IMG/VR virus record: IMGVR_UViG_3300025000_000108
Coordinates: 1 to 60,447 of that record
Direction: 5' to 3' (one strand)
From: a virus
Length of the DNA stretch: 60,447 nucleotides
The notes under the pieces are model-generated. The model searched no databases. It was not told where the DNA came from and was given only the letters and a program-made list of their open reading frames with translations. Both the position numbers and the translations under genes were made by a program. Below are positions 47,612 through 57,179 of the stretch, piece after piece; the first letter of the stretch is position 1, and each line of letters begins with the position of its first letter.

Positions 47612-49213
47612 TTATAATTGTCGCCCACAGATTTGAAAGTCAGTTATAAAATTCTGGACAGTATGTTGTCGTTTGTATGTTTCAGTAGTTCTAATAGATA
47701 TACTCATATTTGCACCAAGACCTTGGATTGGAAATTTAATTCTATTGGTGCTCTCAGAACCACTATATCTCATAGTACCCCAAAGACCCTCACCCCACCT
47801 AGCTCCAGCAGCTAAGAGGTCAATACCAAATATCCCAGACCGAGGTACATAACCGGAGAGATAATCAAATGCAAATCGAATATCCACTGTAAGATCGCTG
47901 ATGGAAGCTATCTCAAACAAGACTTCTTTAAATCTCTTCCAGTTCCTTGGAGACTTATAATGGTAGAAAGCTGTAGTCATTAATGTACTTATTGCACTTC
48001 CGTCGAAGGAAGTACCTGAGTCCATCTGATATACATACCCATCGGTAGAAGCAAAGAAGATAACAATATTTCCATTTGTATCCTCACCTTCTGTAACTTT
48101 CAAAACAGGTTTTATAAAATCTATAACTGTAACTCCCCTCAGTTTCTTATTCAGAAATGAGAAGTAAAGTCCACCACCATTAGAGAAATACAATCTATAT
48201 TGATTCAGATCTCTAGATACAGTAGCACATGTTATAAGTTGCTTATTATTCTGTAGTGTTTTCTGTACACGCTGAGAGAGACTATTAGCTTTGAAATCAC
48301 CATACTCTTGCGCAGCTTCTATACTAGATACACCTCTATCATCCATATAGATAATAGTGCCAAATATCCTCTGAGCTGTAGATGAGAATGCTCCTGAGAA
48401 GTTAGAGTAGGACTCAACTACAAAGTCATCAGCAGAGTAACCATTAACAACCCTAATAGCTTCGTCGCAAAAGACGACCAAAGAGTTACCAACTGAGGCT
48501 ATCAGGTTCGTTATCTCTCTACCCATTCCAAACTCACCAGATGATGTAGTCCAATCTGTTGGATCACCAGCAGTTGAGTATTGTAGACTACCCCCTGTAT
48601 ATGCTAACCAGAGTCTATCATTGTGTGCTATCAGATTAATAGGTTTATCATTAGCACCTATACCAGCATTGTTTATTGTAGTTACTGTAGAACCATCATA
48701 AGATCTTGCCTGATTTACACCATCTACCCAGAACATTGAGAAATCGTCTGGATCTCCTGTGAAATTATAATTAACAAACTTATAGTTTCCATTAGGATCT
48801 AGCGGATCTCCTGAAGTATCTATCTCATCCCAACCTGTTGCTGTAGCTACATACATGCCTGCCGTAGCCCCACCTACTTTGTTTCTAAATGCGTAGACAT
48901 CTCCTTCAAATATGTGTACACTAAGAACAGCACCTGTACCTGGGACTTCTGTAATCGCAGCTCTCCTAGTGTCCTGTGCCGAATGACTCTCATCTGTCGC
49001 CCCCACAGAGGATGGCTTTGCAGTCCCATCATATCTCTCGTAGCCCTTCACAGATATGTATCCGCCCTGTGAACCCTCTACGAGTTGATAGTTATATCCT
49101 GATATAAGCTCTCCACCTTTCAACTCTATGGAGCTTACATTCTCATTTAAACCCCCATCCATAATAACAGGTTCACTTCTAACAGGGGCGAATCTTACTC
49201 TTCTGTTTTTCAT
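47612..49213 (-). CDS. Tail tubular protein B (nozzle)
   Basis: 533 residues. FAPVRSEPVIMDGGLNENV and LISGYNYQLVEGSQGGYISV near the start, LIAHNDRLWLAYTGGSLQYS in the middle, a beta-propeller-like body. It matches the podovirus gp12-type nozzle in position after tail tubular A. The C-terminal part is beta-rich. Confidence 0.75.
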   Translation of the reverse strand: MKNRRVRFAPVRSEPVIMDGGLNENVSSIELKGGELISGYNYQLVEGSQGGYISVKGYERYDGTAKPSSVGATDESHSAQDTRRAAITEVPGTGAVLSVHIFEGDVYAFRNKVGGATAGMYVATATGWDEIDTSGDPLDPNGNYKFVNYNFTGDPDDFSMFWVDGVNQARSYDGSTVTTINNAGIGANDKPINLIAHNDRLWLAYTGGSLQYSTAGDPTDWTTSSGEFGMGREITNLIASVGNSLVVFCDEAIRVVNGYSADDFVVESYSNFSGAFSSTAQRIFGTIIYMDDRGVSSIEAAQEYGDFKANSLSQRVQKTLQNNKQLITCATVSRDLNQYRLYFSNGGGLYFSFLNKKLRGVTVIDFIKPVLKVTEGEDTNGNIVIFFASTDGYVYQMDSGTSFDGSAISTLMTTAFYHYKSPRNWKRFKEVLFEIASISDLTVDIRFAFDYLSGYVPRSGIFGIDLLAAGARWGEGLWGTMRYSGSESTNRIKFPIQGLGANMSISIRTTETYKRQHTVQNFITDFQICGRQL

Positions 49214-49215
49214 TT

Positions 49216-49893
49216 TTAAGCTATACCTGTTACTCTTATCTTCTTCTCTGGTAAGTACGCTCTTTGCAGCGCACCGTAAAGTTTTGCATGATCGTATGAG
49301 TACTTATCATAAATCTCAGGGGTACTCACAGCAGCACAATATTTAGAGACTGCTTCGTATACAATTACGAGATGAAAATGAGATGGCATCTCAGGAGTGT
49401 CACTATCAGTTACAAGTGTCTGAGGTTTCTTCTGGTAATCTATTCGGACTGCATAGGTACTATCAGGTCTGTTAACCACAATCGCTTCATCATAAGGTCT
49501 AATAGTCCACTCAGATATCTTGTTATTATCTGCTGCTGTATCGTTTAGGTGGCGATAAGCCCAGTTATCATAATCGAGATAATTAGCTGGTTTCTTTTTA
49601 CTATCAGTATCTGTCCAATAAAAAGTATCTTCTCTCCATTTACCTAATCTGTGGCTAGAAGTGGCAAAGACAGTAAATGGTGTGTATACCTCAGTTCCTA
49701 CAGCCACATTAAAAGTAGCTTGACTTCTCATCCATCTCCAATCATCCCTGGAGTTTTGAATATCGAGCCAAGCATCAGACACTACATTAACGAGATCTAC
49801 TTCAGCACCAGCAGCACCTAATATAGAAGAAGGACCAGTTCCTTGCATTCCTACTCGACCTCTTACAGCCCTTACAAGCTCGATAAAAGTCAT
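49216..49893 (-). CDS. Tail tubular protein A (head-tail adaptor)
   Basis: 225 residues. ELVRAVRGRVGMQGTGPSSI and DAWLDIQNSRDDWRWMRSQA are hallmarks of the podovirus adaptor family (T7 gp11-like). It joins the portal to the nozzle. Located directly upstream of the nozzle gene. Confidence 0.8.
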   Translation of the reverse strand: MTFIELVRAVRGRVGMQGTGPSSILGAAGAEVDLVNVVSDAWLDIQNSRDDWRWMRSQATFNVAVGTEVYTPFTVFATSSHRLGKWREDTFYWTDTDSKKKPANYLDYDNWAYRHLNDTAADNNKISEWTIRPYDEAIVVNRPDSTYAVRIDYQKKPQTLVTDSDTPEMPSHFHLVIVYEAVSKYCAAVSTPEIYDKYSYDHAKLYGALQRAYLPEKKIRVTGIA

Positions 49894-49896
49894 AGC

Positions 49897-50130
49897 TTAT
49901 TTCACCTTGGGTTTTCTTCCCACGTATTTCACAAAAGTCTTAGTTGACGGTTCCATCTTTACTTCTTCAACACTCTTAAGTGCAGACATATCTACTTCAA
50001 CTGATTTAGTGTTATCTTCTTTTTCTACAACTTCCCAATCATTTGATTCTGATTTGAGCTTTGCTTCTCCGATTACATAAATACCACCATTAAACTTACT
50101 CTTAACGGTGAACATCTTTTCATTTCTCAA
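49897..50130 (-). CDS. Small structural or hypothetical protein
   Basis: 77 residues from a TTG at 50130 with GAGGTG 5 bases upstream; ATG 50115 is an alternative. The N-terminal half is a small beta domain (FTVKSKFNGGIYVIGEAKLK), the C-terminus is basic. Lies between capsid and adaptor genes, where small decoration proteins are often found. Confidence 0.55.
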   Translation of the reverse strand: MRNEKMFTVKSKFNGGIYVIGEAKLKSESNDWEVVEKEDNTKSVEVDMSALKSVEEVKMEPSTKTFVKYVGRKPKVK

Positions 50131-50149
50131 TTCGACACCTCAAAAATGC

Positions 50150-50190
50150 AAATAGGGTCTATTAGACTAATAGACCAATAGACCCTATTT
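50150..50190 (-). terminator. Terminator after capsid gene
   Basis: A perfect 14-bp stem (AAATAGGGTCTATT with AATAGACCCTATTT) and a 13-base loop. On the minus strand it is followed by GCATTTTTG. It lies 43 bases after the capsid stop and would lower expression of downstream tail genes relative to capsid. Confidence 0.7.
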
Positions 50191-50232
50191 TATTTAGCAG
50201 TAGCACGTAGCTACTGTCAGTTATTTATTACA

Positions 50233-50610
50233 TCAACCAGGAATACAGACTGCTTCTACGAGAGCTGTAGGTTGAACTACAGCCCGGCCAAATACTGCAA
50301 GTCCTCTCATGTACTCCCCGAAACTATCGGGAATGCGAAGGCTTTCGCTCTTGGTCAACTGAGCTGCGAAGCTCATAGCCTCTTTAGTACCTGCAAGTAC
50401 GTAGAAGAGAGTAGCAGTACCTTCCGTAGCAGTATACAGGTTGTTAGTTTGGATGACCTTTGTACGATCAATCATACCCACAACACCAGTGCGGAGAACA
50501 CCAGTGCTGTCTCCGGTAATGTCAGCAGATTTGAGATCACCCTTTTTCAGACGAGCGCAAGCCCACGCTGGCATACAGATCCAGCGATCAGCAGACGGGA
50601 TGTTTTGTTC
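50233..50610 (-). CDS. Major capsid protein, exon 2
   Basis: 125 residues from EQNIPSADRWICMPAWACAR to the stop. The sequence continues the capsid fold begun in exon 1; without splicing it has only a TTG at the intron end to start from. After removal of the 982-base intron the reading frame joins as ...VILD-EQNIP.... RWICMPAWACA and GRAVVQPTALVEAV are common to HK97-fold podovirus capsids. Confidence 0.8.
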   Translation of the reverse strand, partial: EQNIPSADRWICMPAWACARLKKGDLKSADITGDSTGVLRTGVVGMIDRTKVIQTNNLYTATEGTATLFYVLAGTKEAMSFAAQLTKSESLRIPDSFGEYMRGLAVFGRAVVQPTALVEAVCIPG

Positions 50611-51592
50611 CAATTAACCTAATAGGTTATCAGACTATTACTTTAACTTGCGTTTACACATTGTTTAGTCTTTGCATCTTGTTCTAAGTAACTTACCATT
50701 TCATTAATGATATAGTACTTCTTGTATAGACACATATACACACTTAGTTTTCTCAAGAATGATATGGAAAACATTTTATGTTTCTTTCCTAATCCTCTTC
50801 TCCAAGTGTAGTTATTATAATTTGGTTTTTCAGGATTTAGGTTAGCTCTAGCAACATTTCCCTTAAAAGCTTTTTGAATAAAGTGAAGTACATGGATATC
50901 TTTTTCATTTGCTACAGCAGATACCCTTAAGTTGTAATTACTTTTTTCTCCTCTAATTCTTTGTCTAAATTCAAAGTGACCATCACCTGCTAAATAACCA
51001 GCAAGCCATGACCAAGAGGGGTGCTTTGGTTGTTTGAGCCATCTAGAGTTATCTCTAGAACATTTTAAATAAGCTCTAAGATCTTCAATTTGATTGTCTG
51101 TTAGAACTAAATCTTTTATATCGTCGTGAATAGAAACGATATTATCAAAATGAGTACCTTTTATTCTTAGATGTTTACCTATTCTATTAAAAAGAATCTT
51201 AGAGTCCTTAGTTCTCATTACCCACCTGCAAGTAGATAGATGAGTATCTTTATCTCCATTACTATAGATAAGAGTTCCAAGACTAAAGTATTCTTTTATA
51301 GATCTTAACATAATAAAATCAGGATCATTAGACGCAGATTGAAGAAGACCACATTGTATTTGTAATCTATTCCTACAAAAATCTGCTGATATATACCCAT
51401 CTGAGTCTATTAATCCAGCTAAGAATTTATTTAGTTGTTCTGAGTGATTCCTATTTTCCTTTAATTGTCCAGAAATTAGTTTATAACCAAGTGTATTTGT
51501 GTTAAACAATTATCCCTCTCAACGAGTTATATAAACATTGATTCAGATTTTACTCTGTTATTTAAATGTGTTTTGATTGGACAAACTTATTT
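50611..51592 (-). mobile_element. Group I-like intron in capsid gene
   Basis: 982 bases. Exon 1 ends in T and the intron ends in G, as in group I introns, and splicing restores one frame. The intron holds a complete LAGLIDADG endonuclease gene. Near its 3' end, AAAGTAATAGTCTGATAACC could form the P7 region. I could not fold the whole RNA, so the exact edges may shift by a few bases. Confidence 0.75.
50643..51509 (-). CDS. LAGLIDADG homing endonuclease in intron
   Basis: 288 residues from a TTG at 51509 with GAGAGGG upstream. Two LAGLIDADG helices are seen: KFLAGLIDSDGYI (about 28-40) and WLAGYLAGDGHFEF (about 169-182), each with its metal-binding Asp, so it is a monomeric double-motif nuclease. 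It would cut intron-less capsid genes of related phages to spread the intron. It may also assist splicing. Confidence 0.85.
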   Translation of the reverse strand: MFNTNTLGYKLISGQLKENRNHSEQLNKFLAGLIDSDGYISADFCRNRLQIQCGLLQSASNDPDFIMLRSIKEYFSLGTLIYSNGDKDTHLSTCRWVMRTKDSKILFNRIGKHLRIKGTHFDNIVSIHDDIKDLVLTDNQIEDLRAYLKCSRDNSRWLKQPKHPSWSWLAGYLAGDGHFEFRQRIRGEKSNYNLRVSAVANEKDIHVLHFIQKAFKGNVARANLNPEKPNYNNYTWRRGLGKKHKMFSISFLRKLSVYMCLYKKYYIINEMVSYLEQDAKTKQCVNAS

Positions 51593-52165
51593 ATCCAAGA
51601 TTACGTTAACATCTACAATGAAATCTGTAGTGTTGTCAGCAGTCAGAGAAAGAGCATTAGAACCATTAGTTCCACCAGCAGCACCCATACTGATATTACT
51701 CAGTACACCTGCGGTAGCACCTCTGTTGTTGCTATCAGCTTTACCAACTGCATAGGTGAAACAGTTAGTATCAATAGAAATCTTAAGACGCTCTGCTGCA
51801 TCAGCAGCGAAAGTGTTCATAAGATTCAGATCGGTCTGAACTTCATCAATATCATCAATACGGAAAGACCAACTGAGTGCCTGGTCAATCATCAATTCCT
51901 TGTTTGCTTTCTCAGGAACTTCGTAAGTGAGAGTACCACCAACAACATAAGGGTTGATGGTGATAGCAGGGGTGGTCCGAATAAGAACCTTGTCTCCTTG
52001 GGCCTTAATTTCGCCCTGATAGTCCGTATTAGAGATCTCCGAGAACGCAGTCATTGCGTAGTAGTTACGAAGAACCTTTTTACTAAAAATTATGGGAGTA
52101 AACTTACTGGTTCCATCAGATGCATAGGTGTTGTAACCAGAGTCACGAGCGGGGCCATTAGCCAT
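51593..52165 (-). CDS. Major capsid protein, exon 1
   Basis: 191 residues before the intron. FSKKVLRNYYAMTAFSEISN, then GDKVLIRTTPAITINPY and SWSFRIDDIDEVQTDLNL, fit the HK97-fold capsid N-arm and E-loop of podoviruses. Unspliced RNA would end two codons later at TAA (51587). Joined with exon 2 the protein is 316 residues. It follows the scaffold gene. Confidence 0.82.
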
Positions 52166-52188
52166 AATTGTTTACCTCAATATGTTTT

Positions 52189-53148
52189 CTACCCAATAAT
52201 CCTCCCTTCCATGAAGGCTTTATCGAATATCATTTCTTTTTGTTTAGCTTCTTTATCTTTGCCTCTATATAAACCCTTAGATACATCATCCATGAACTTA
52301 GTGTACTCCGAGATACTATAAGTTTCTTTCTTGTTATCATTATCCATATTCACGGAGCCCCCTTTAGTTCCTACTGGTGTTATATGTTTCTTAAGGATTT
52401 CTTCTTTATTAGGTGACTTTTGAGACTTGTATTCCAGATAGAAGGGAGCTACAAGTTTTGCCTTACGTGATTGCACAGCAGACGCAAACAATTCTTTCTT
52501 AGTTACACCTTCTAGTTCATCTACTTCTTCGAGATACTTTAAGAACTGAGGATCAGTATCAATATCTTCCCAATCAGACACAAGAGAGTTCAGGTTGTGT
52601 TTAAGTCTGTCGAAGGATTCTGTTTCCAGAGCTTCTTGACTCTTTTTGTACTCCCTCACCTTATCTTGCTTAAGTTGCTTTAACTCTTCTTTGATACCTT
52701 TCAGTTCATCACTATCTTCAGAAGGAACAACTTTCTTTACTGCTTTCTTAAAGACATTAATAGCTTCAGGTCCAAGTAGATCCTCATCCTCTTGTGAGAA
52801 GAGATCATTAAAAGAATCTTCTTTCTTTTGCTTGGAGATCTGTTTCTTTAGTTCTACCAGCTCAGAGAGAACTACTTCATTCCTCTCAGATAAGGTAGCA
52901 ATGTTAGCCTTAAGATCAGCATTATCTTTCCTGAGTTGAAAGATTGTATTATCAGCAGTAGCTTTGAAGTTAGTAAATCTTTTCTTCCAGTCCTCTTGAG
53001 GAGGGAGTTGAATATCATCTTGCTTAACTTCTACTACTTGCACTTCTTGTTCTTGACCTTGTTCCTCGTTTGTCTGCGTCTCTTCAGCAGACTTGAACAT
53101 CAACTTCTCAGCTTCTTTTTCTTCTCGTTCAAGTTTCTCAAAAATCAT
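52189..53148 (-). CDS. Scaffolding protein
   Basis: 319 residues, very acidic start, long coiled coil (about 70-170), helix-rich basic C-terminus (KGLYRGKDKEAKQKEMIFDK). Position between portal and capsid and composition are typical of phage scaffold proteins; it directs capsid assembly and then leaves the head. Confidence 0.75.
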   Translation of the reverse strand: MIFEKLEREEKEAEKLMFKSAEETQTNEEQGQEQEVQVVEVKQDDIQLPPQEDWKKRFTNFKATADNTIFQLRKDNADLKANIATLSERNEVVLSELVELKKQISKQKKEDSFNDLFSQEDEDLLGPEAINVFKKAVKKVVPSEDSDELKGIKEELKQLKQDKVREYKKSQEALETESFDRLKHNLNSLVSDWEDIDTDPQFLKYLEEVDELEGVTKKELFASAVQSRKAKLVAPFYLEYKSQKSPNKEEILKKHITPVGTKGGSVNMDNDNKKETYSISEYTKFMDDVSKGLYRGKDKEAKQKEMIFDKAFMEGRIIG

Positions 53149-53177
53149 TAAGTCCTCCAGTGTAATTCAAATATGTT

Positions 53178-53214
53178 CCCTGATAGAACCTATCGGCCAA
53201 TAGATCTATCAGGG
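53178..53214 (-). terminator. Hairpin between portal and scaffold genes
   Basis: A 10-bp stem (CCCTGATAGA with TCTATCAGGG) and a 17-base loop. It may act as a partial terminator, or as a stabilising 5' structure for the scaffold-capsid mRNA. Confidence 0.5.
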
Positions 53215-53250
53215 GATACTCTATTACAGATTGTTGGTGTTACACTTCCG

Positions 53251-53439
53251 TTATGGAAGTAAGTTGATAATTAAGGTAAGCATTTGTGCTTTACCTCTTA
53301 GTTCCTCTACCTTGTTTATTGGAAGAGAGATCAAGTCATTCTTGGTCTTTTCCAATTCTTCTTCTAACTTCTGCTTGATAAAGGGTAGATCTCCGGATTT
53401 AAATCTATCTTTATCTTGCTGTTTTAAGTTATGTAGCAT
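53251..53439 (-). CDS. Small helical protein after portal
   Basis: 62 residues from ATG 53439, overlapping the portal end by 11 bases (a GTG at 53460 could add 7 residues). Charged and helical (KQKLEEELEKTKNDLISLPI). Probably a small virion or assembly factor. Confidence 0.5.
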   Translation of the reverse strand: MLHNLKQQDKDRFKSGDLPFIKQKLEEELEKTKNDLISLPINKVEELRGKAQMLTLIINLLP

Positions 53440-55732
53440 TTGATTTATCTTCAAATCCACTCTGAATACTCAGTGCAATGTTCTTATTGTCAGATCTATC
53501 CCTCTGTGCATCTTGCATATTTTGCTTAGCAAGTGCTGTGGTATTACGATCAACACCCTCTTTAACTTTCTGCTCAAGCTCTTGTACCTTGAGTTGCAGC
53601 TTACTAACCTCAATGCGTTCTTTCTGCTCCAACTCAGCAGCCTTAAGCTGTGCATTTCTTTGACTAGCTTGCTCTGCTTGTTGTGTCTGAAGTTGAACTT
53701 GCTGTACACCAGCAGATACTTGATCTTGTTTATTCTGTTGTTCAGCTTGCATCTGTTGTTGCTGTTGAGATTCAGCTTGTTTCTGTCGTCTCTTGAGTTC
53801 AATACGAGATGGAATAATATTAGCACCTAACCCAAGAGAAGATGTCATCTCACGAAGTATCTCAGCTACACCCTCAATACCAACTATTTGCAGATACTGC
53901 TGATTACCAAGGATCTGTAAGAACTCGTTTCTTCTCATCTCCTGAGCACCCTTCATTGTGAGTGCCTGAGATCCTCTAGCAATTACTTGAATATCACCAG
54001 AGAACTGAATGTCAGGATTAGTTATCATATTCCAATAGAACTGATACTCTACCCTAGGCCTTATCAGACCGTCATCTATGTGCCTAATAGCATCCTTGAT
54101 TCCCTTACTTGCAGACTCAAGTAGCATAGATAACCCTGACGCAGTTTGAGCTGCACCACCTGTGCGTTCATTTCCATATGCATATCGAGGGATGCCAGTT
54201 GCATCGTCAGCTCTTATCTCGAACTCTTTATACACTGCAAGTAACTCAGCAGCATTAGATCCTGGTTGCCAGAACTGTACTGCTCTGCCACCAGCACCTG
54301 TAGGGTCTGTAGTTACTTGCCACATCTTAAATGGGTAGATACTCTCTAATTCCTGGTCAGCAGCTAGACGATCCACATAGACCTCTACTTGAGGCCCAGC
54401 AGCAATACCCATGTTATTACTAAGTGCTCTAGCAGTTGCATTACACATCCGCTGAATATCTCTCATCAACTCAGGGAGAGATCTACCCCAGAAAGACCCT
54501 GGAATATTCTGAAAGCACGCTTTGTAGTAAGGTCTGCGAAGAAGGGGGTCATCATTGATGACACACTTGATAACACGATCACCTACTAGGATAGCTTCTA
54601 CATCAAACTCTTTGTCAGTGTCATCTCCAAGATCACTCTCAGGGATACCCCAATCTACAAGAAGTTTATATGGAGCTGTACCAAAGAAGTGAATACCATG
54701 ATATACACCCTTGTTAGCCCTATAGGTATCTCCTCTGTACTCTTCTATTGACTTCTCTTCTTCAATATCAGAGTCTATAAGGTCTGAGAAAGAGTTAGAT
54801 TCATTCTCTAGAATCTCTCTGATATACTCTTCTGAGTAGCTCTCTACACCTATTAGCCCATAAAGCTCTTTCCTTGAAAGTCTTATGTGCTCACAGGAGT
54901 TACCCTCGTCTATCTTAGTTGCAGATGGAGATGGGTAAAAATCAAGTGGAGATACTCTTCTATTTAAGTAGCAATAATCTTCTTTAACTACAGGTTTCCC
55001 TTGTTCCCAGACCATCTTCTTTTTCTTAGCGATGATTGGGCCTTTCATTATTGCAGCTTGGAATACACAGAAGTCTTCTATGAAATCTGAAAGAGCTTCC
55101 TCCCAATCACCCTCATACAATTGATCAGATATAACCTCTTCAAACTTCTTGACCTCTACTTCCGCTAGCTTAAATATCTCATCAGCTATAGCTTCTTCTA
55201 TATCTATCTGAAGCTGATTAAGTTCTTGTACACCAGCAGTAGCACCTTCTAGGCTACCATCTCCTTTCTCTTTCAACTCTTGAGATAGAGATCCTATTCT
55301 TTCTCTGATAGTCTGAGATACCTCTTCTGGTACATCAGGTACTTTACCTGGGGATATAGACCAAGCGTTCTCTTTAGCTGGCATCAGAATATCTCTGATC
55401 CACGACATTGCTGCCCTACACTTCGTTGGTGTAAGGTTCATGTAGATCTCAGAGCCACCAGTACTTTTGATCTGAGCTAGGTCTTCAGGATCATATCGTC
55501 CATTGTAGGCTCTGAGAGATTGCAATAGTTTATCTTCTATTCCAGATGTCTGTCTTGCATCTTTATTATCCTGGAAGACCTGACGGATGAAAGAAGATAA
55601 AGAAGATTGGAGTCTCTCAGAGTCTACTTCTTGTTCTAGTAATTCTTGTTCCCTTAGAATACTTTCTTCCATAGCTACAACTTCTGATGCTGAGGCTATA
55701 AGTATTCCAGGTCTATTATTAACTGTATCCAC
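53429..55732 (-). CDS. Portal (head-tail connector) protein
   Basis: 767 residues, GTG start. GGSEIYMNLTPTKCRAAMSW, SPLDFYPSPSA, RMCNATARALSNNMGIAAGP, GNERTGGAAQTASGLSMLLE and the Gln-rich coiled C-terminus are typical of podovirus portals. Twelve copies would form the DNA gate bound by the terminase. Longer than T7 gp8 (536) because of N- and C-terminal coils. Confidence 0.82.
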   Translation of the reverse strand: MDTVNNRPGILIASASEVVAMEESILREQELLEQEVDSERLQSSLSSFIRQVFQDNKDARQTSGIEDKLLQSLRAYNGRYDPEDLAQIKSTGGSEIYMNLTPTKCRAAMSWIRDILMPAKENAWSISPGKVPDVPEEVSQTIRERIGSLSQELKEKGDGSLEGATAGVQELNQLQIDIEEAIADEIFKLAEVEVKKFEEVISDQLYEGDWEEALSDFIEDFCVFQAAIMKGPIIAKKKKMVWEQGKPVVKEDYCYLNRRVSPLDFYPSPSATKIDEGNSCEHIRLSRKELYGLIGVESYSEEYIREILENESNSFSDLIDSDIEEEKSIEEYRGDTYRANKGVYHGIHFFGTAPYKLLVDWGIPESDLGDDTDKEFDVEAILVGDRVIKCVINDDPLLRRPYYKACFQNIPGSFWGRSLPELMRDIQRMCNATARALSNNMGIAAGPQVEVYVDRLAADQELESIYPFKMWQVTTDPTGAGGRAVQFWQPGSNAAELLAVYKEFEIRADDATGIPRYAYGNERTGGAAQTASGLSMLLESASKGIKDAIRHIDDGLIRPRVEYQFYWNMITNPDIQFSGDIQVIARGSQALTMKGAQEMRRNEFLQILGNQQYLQIVGIEGVAEILREMTSSLGLGANIIPSRIELKRRQKQAESQQQQQMQAEQQNKQDQVSAGVQQVQLQTQQAEQASQRNAQLKAAELEQKERIEVSKLQLKVQELEQKVKEGVDRNTTALAKQNMQDAQRDRSDNKNIALSIQSGFEDKSNAT

Positions 55733-55763
55733 TCGTCGTTACACTCCTCGAAAGCCTGACGGC

Positions 55764-56234
55764 TTAAATCGAATCTAAAAGTTTCTTTTCTAATCTTCTA
55801 CTCCGTATATTAGGAGTGTCCTTACCTGAGTTCCAAAGTACAAAGTCTCTGTGCCATTTAGAATCTATTAGTTCTTTAGCAGATTCTTTTATCTTTCCTT
55901 GTTGAAAGTATCTGAGAAACTTCTTGAAACCCAATAACCTAGTTAAACCTAAGTTGAATGCTAGTTCTATTAGCACTTCTACTTGTGGCTCCGAAGGCTG
56001 ATACTTCCACTCAAAGGTGAGCCAGTTGATATCTTTTGTAGCTATTGATATATCTGTCACTAGTTGTTTCAACCAGTACTCTTTCTTTTCCTTATCTGTC
56101 CAGGTAGCATTAAAAGATAGCCAATCTTGTGCTAGCATTAAATGACCATAACCACCTGTCCATTTATTCTTTGTATCTAGATAGGGGTCTTTCTTGTAGC
56201 CTTCTGATTGAATAATAGAATCTATTAGCCCCAT
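55764..56234 (-). CDS. Endolysin (T4-type lysozyme, GH24)
   Basis: 156 residues. Glu11, Asp20 and Thr26 in SEGYKKDPYLDTKNKWTGGY are spaced as in T4 lysozyme. ELAFNLGLTRLLGFKKFLRY is the C-lobe signature. No signal peptide, so it needs a holin. The first 118 bases are repeated exactly at 57062-57179, inside a chimeric open frame. Confidence 0.88.
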   Translation of the reverse strand: MGLIDSIIQSEGYKKDPYLDTKNKWTGGYGHLMLAQDWLSFNATWTDKEKKEYWLKQLVTDISIATKDINWLTFEWKYQPSEPQVEVLIELAFNLGLTRLLGFKKFLRYFQQGKIKESAKELIDSKWHRDFVLWNSGKDTPNIRSRRLEKKLLDSI

Positions 56235-56235
56235 T
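56118..56235 (-). repeat. 118-bp direct repeat, lysozyme copy
   Basis: Identical to 57062-57179. Contains the start and first 38 or so codons of the lysozyme. Identity over the whole length implies recent duplication. Confidence 0.9.
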
Positions 56236-56788
56236 GTTGAACAATAGCTTTCGCTATCCCCTCAAATGTTTTACTTCTATCTCTCTTCCTAGTGTCTGAA
56301 GGTGGCATCTTCCAAATTCTTTGCTCTCTGCCTTCTACAATATTCGTAGGAGTAAGATGTGGTAGGTTGTATAAAGCGAATCCAGTTCTCTTAGTCTCAC
56401 CGTGACCAAATTGCCAAGGTTGGATGTACTGAGTATTTTTAAGATACTTAAATATAACACTTACTGGGTTTTCTAAGGCTACTCTATTAGAGTATAGCTT
56501 AGATAATTCCCACAAAGAAAGTGTCCAATCTATTGCTTCTCTTCTCTTGTAGTTGAGTGGCATGTTATTCCCATACCACCTATTACCACTGACAGCCATA
56601 GCTGTGCAGTCTGGGTGAAGTATAATCAAATCCCAAGTTCTTGTTGGGATAACTCTCATTATATCTTCTTGGTAGTGCCAATCAGGGTTCCCTCTTGTTT
56701 CTTGTAAGTCGCAAGAAAAACACTCATAACCAGACTCTCTAAATTCTTTAGTTATAGTTTGGGACTCTTCACATCCAACTAGTATCAT
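56225..56788 (-). CDS. DNA methylase-like protein
   Basis: 187 residues from ATG 56788. MILVGCEESQTITKEFRESG, a Rossmann-type start; WDLIILHPDCTAMAVSGNRW with an Asp/Pro-Asp-Cys centre; ALENPVSVIFKYL. These match a phage and prophage family annotated as DNA cytosine methyltransferase-like, with the Glu-Asn-Pro motif. It may protect phage DNA from restriction. Lies between the chimeric frame and the lysozyme, as cargo. Confidence 0.65.
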   Translation of the reverse strand: MILVGCEESQTITKEFRESGYECFSCDLQETRGNPDWHYQEDIMRVIPTRTWDLIILHPDCTAMAVSGNRWYGNNMPLNYKRREAIDWTLSLWELSKLYSNRVALENPVSVIFKYLKNTQYIQPWQFGHGETKRTGFALYNLPHLTPTNIVEGREQRIWKMPPSDTRKRDRSKTFEGIAKAIVQQWG

Positions 56789-56806
56789 AATAAACCATAG
56801 GTGCAA

Positions 56807-57178
56807 TTACACCCACATAAACCTCGCTTGTTTAATAGGACGAGATATTAATCTGGACTTAGTTTCAAAGATAGCATCTCCGAAGGTGAGTGCCAGCGAG
56901 TCGGCTATGTCTGGTGATTCGTAACCCATTTTCTTCAAGTCCTTCTTGGCTAATAGCTGTATCTGCATCTTGCTGTTATAAAAGTATTCCATCGAAGTTA
57001 GCTGAGATATTAAATTAGTTTCCCTATCTTTACTGTAAGTTGGAATATCAGCTCCGTTATGTAGCCAATCTTGTGCTAGCATTAAATGACCATAACCACC
57101 TGTCCATTTATTCTTTGTATCTAGATAGGGGTCTTTCTTGTAGCCTTCTGATTGAATAATAGAATCTATTAGCCCCAT
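56807..57178 (-). pseudogene. Lysozyme-terminase chimera (recombination remnant)
   Basis: 123 residues. Residues 1-39 are identical to the lysozyme start (including Glu11, Asp20, Thr26); residues 36-123 match the C-terminal 88 of the large terminase, with scattered silent and a few amino-acid changes (SLALTF for AIALTF). The join is at Asp-Trp-Leu, where both genes share AGCCAATCTT on the plus strand. The product lacks both the lysozyme C-lobe and the terminase ATPase, so it is probably non-functional, though its frame is intact. Confidence 0.85.
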
Positions 57179-57179
57179 T
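57062..57179 (-). repeat. 118-bp direct repeat, chimera copy
   Basis: Identical to 56118-56235. It supplies the 5' part of the chimeric frame. Confidence 0.9.
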
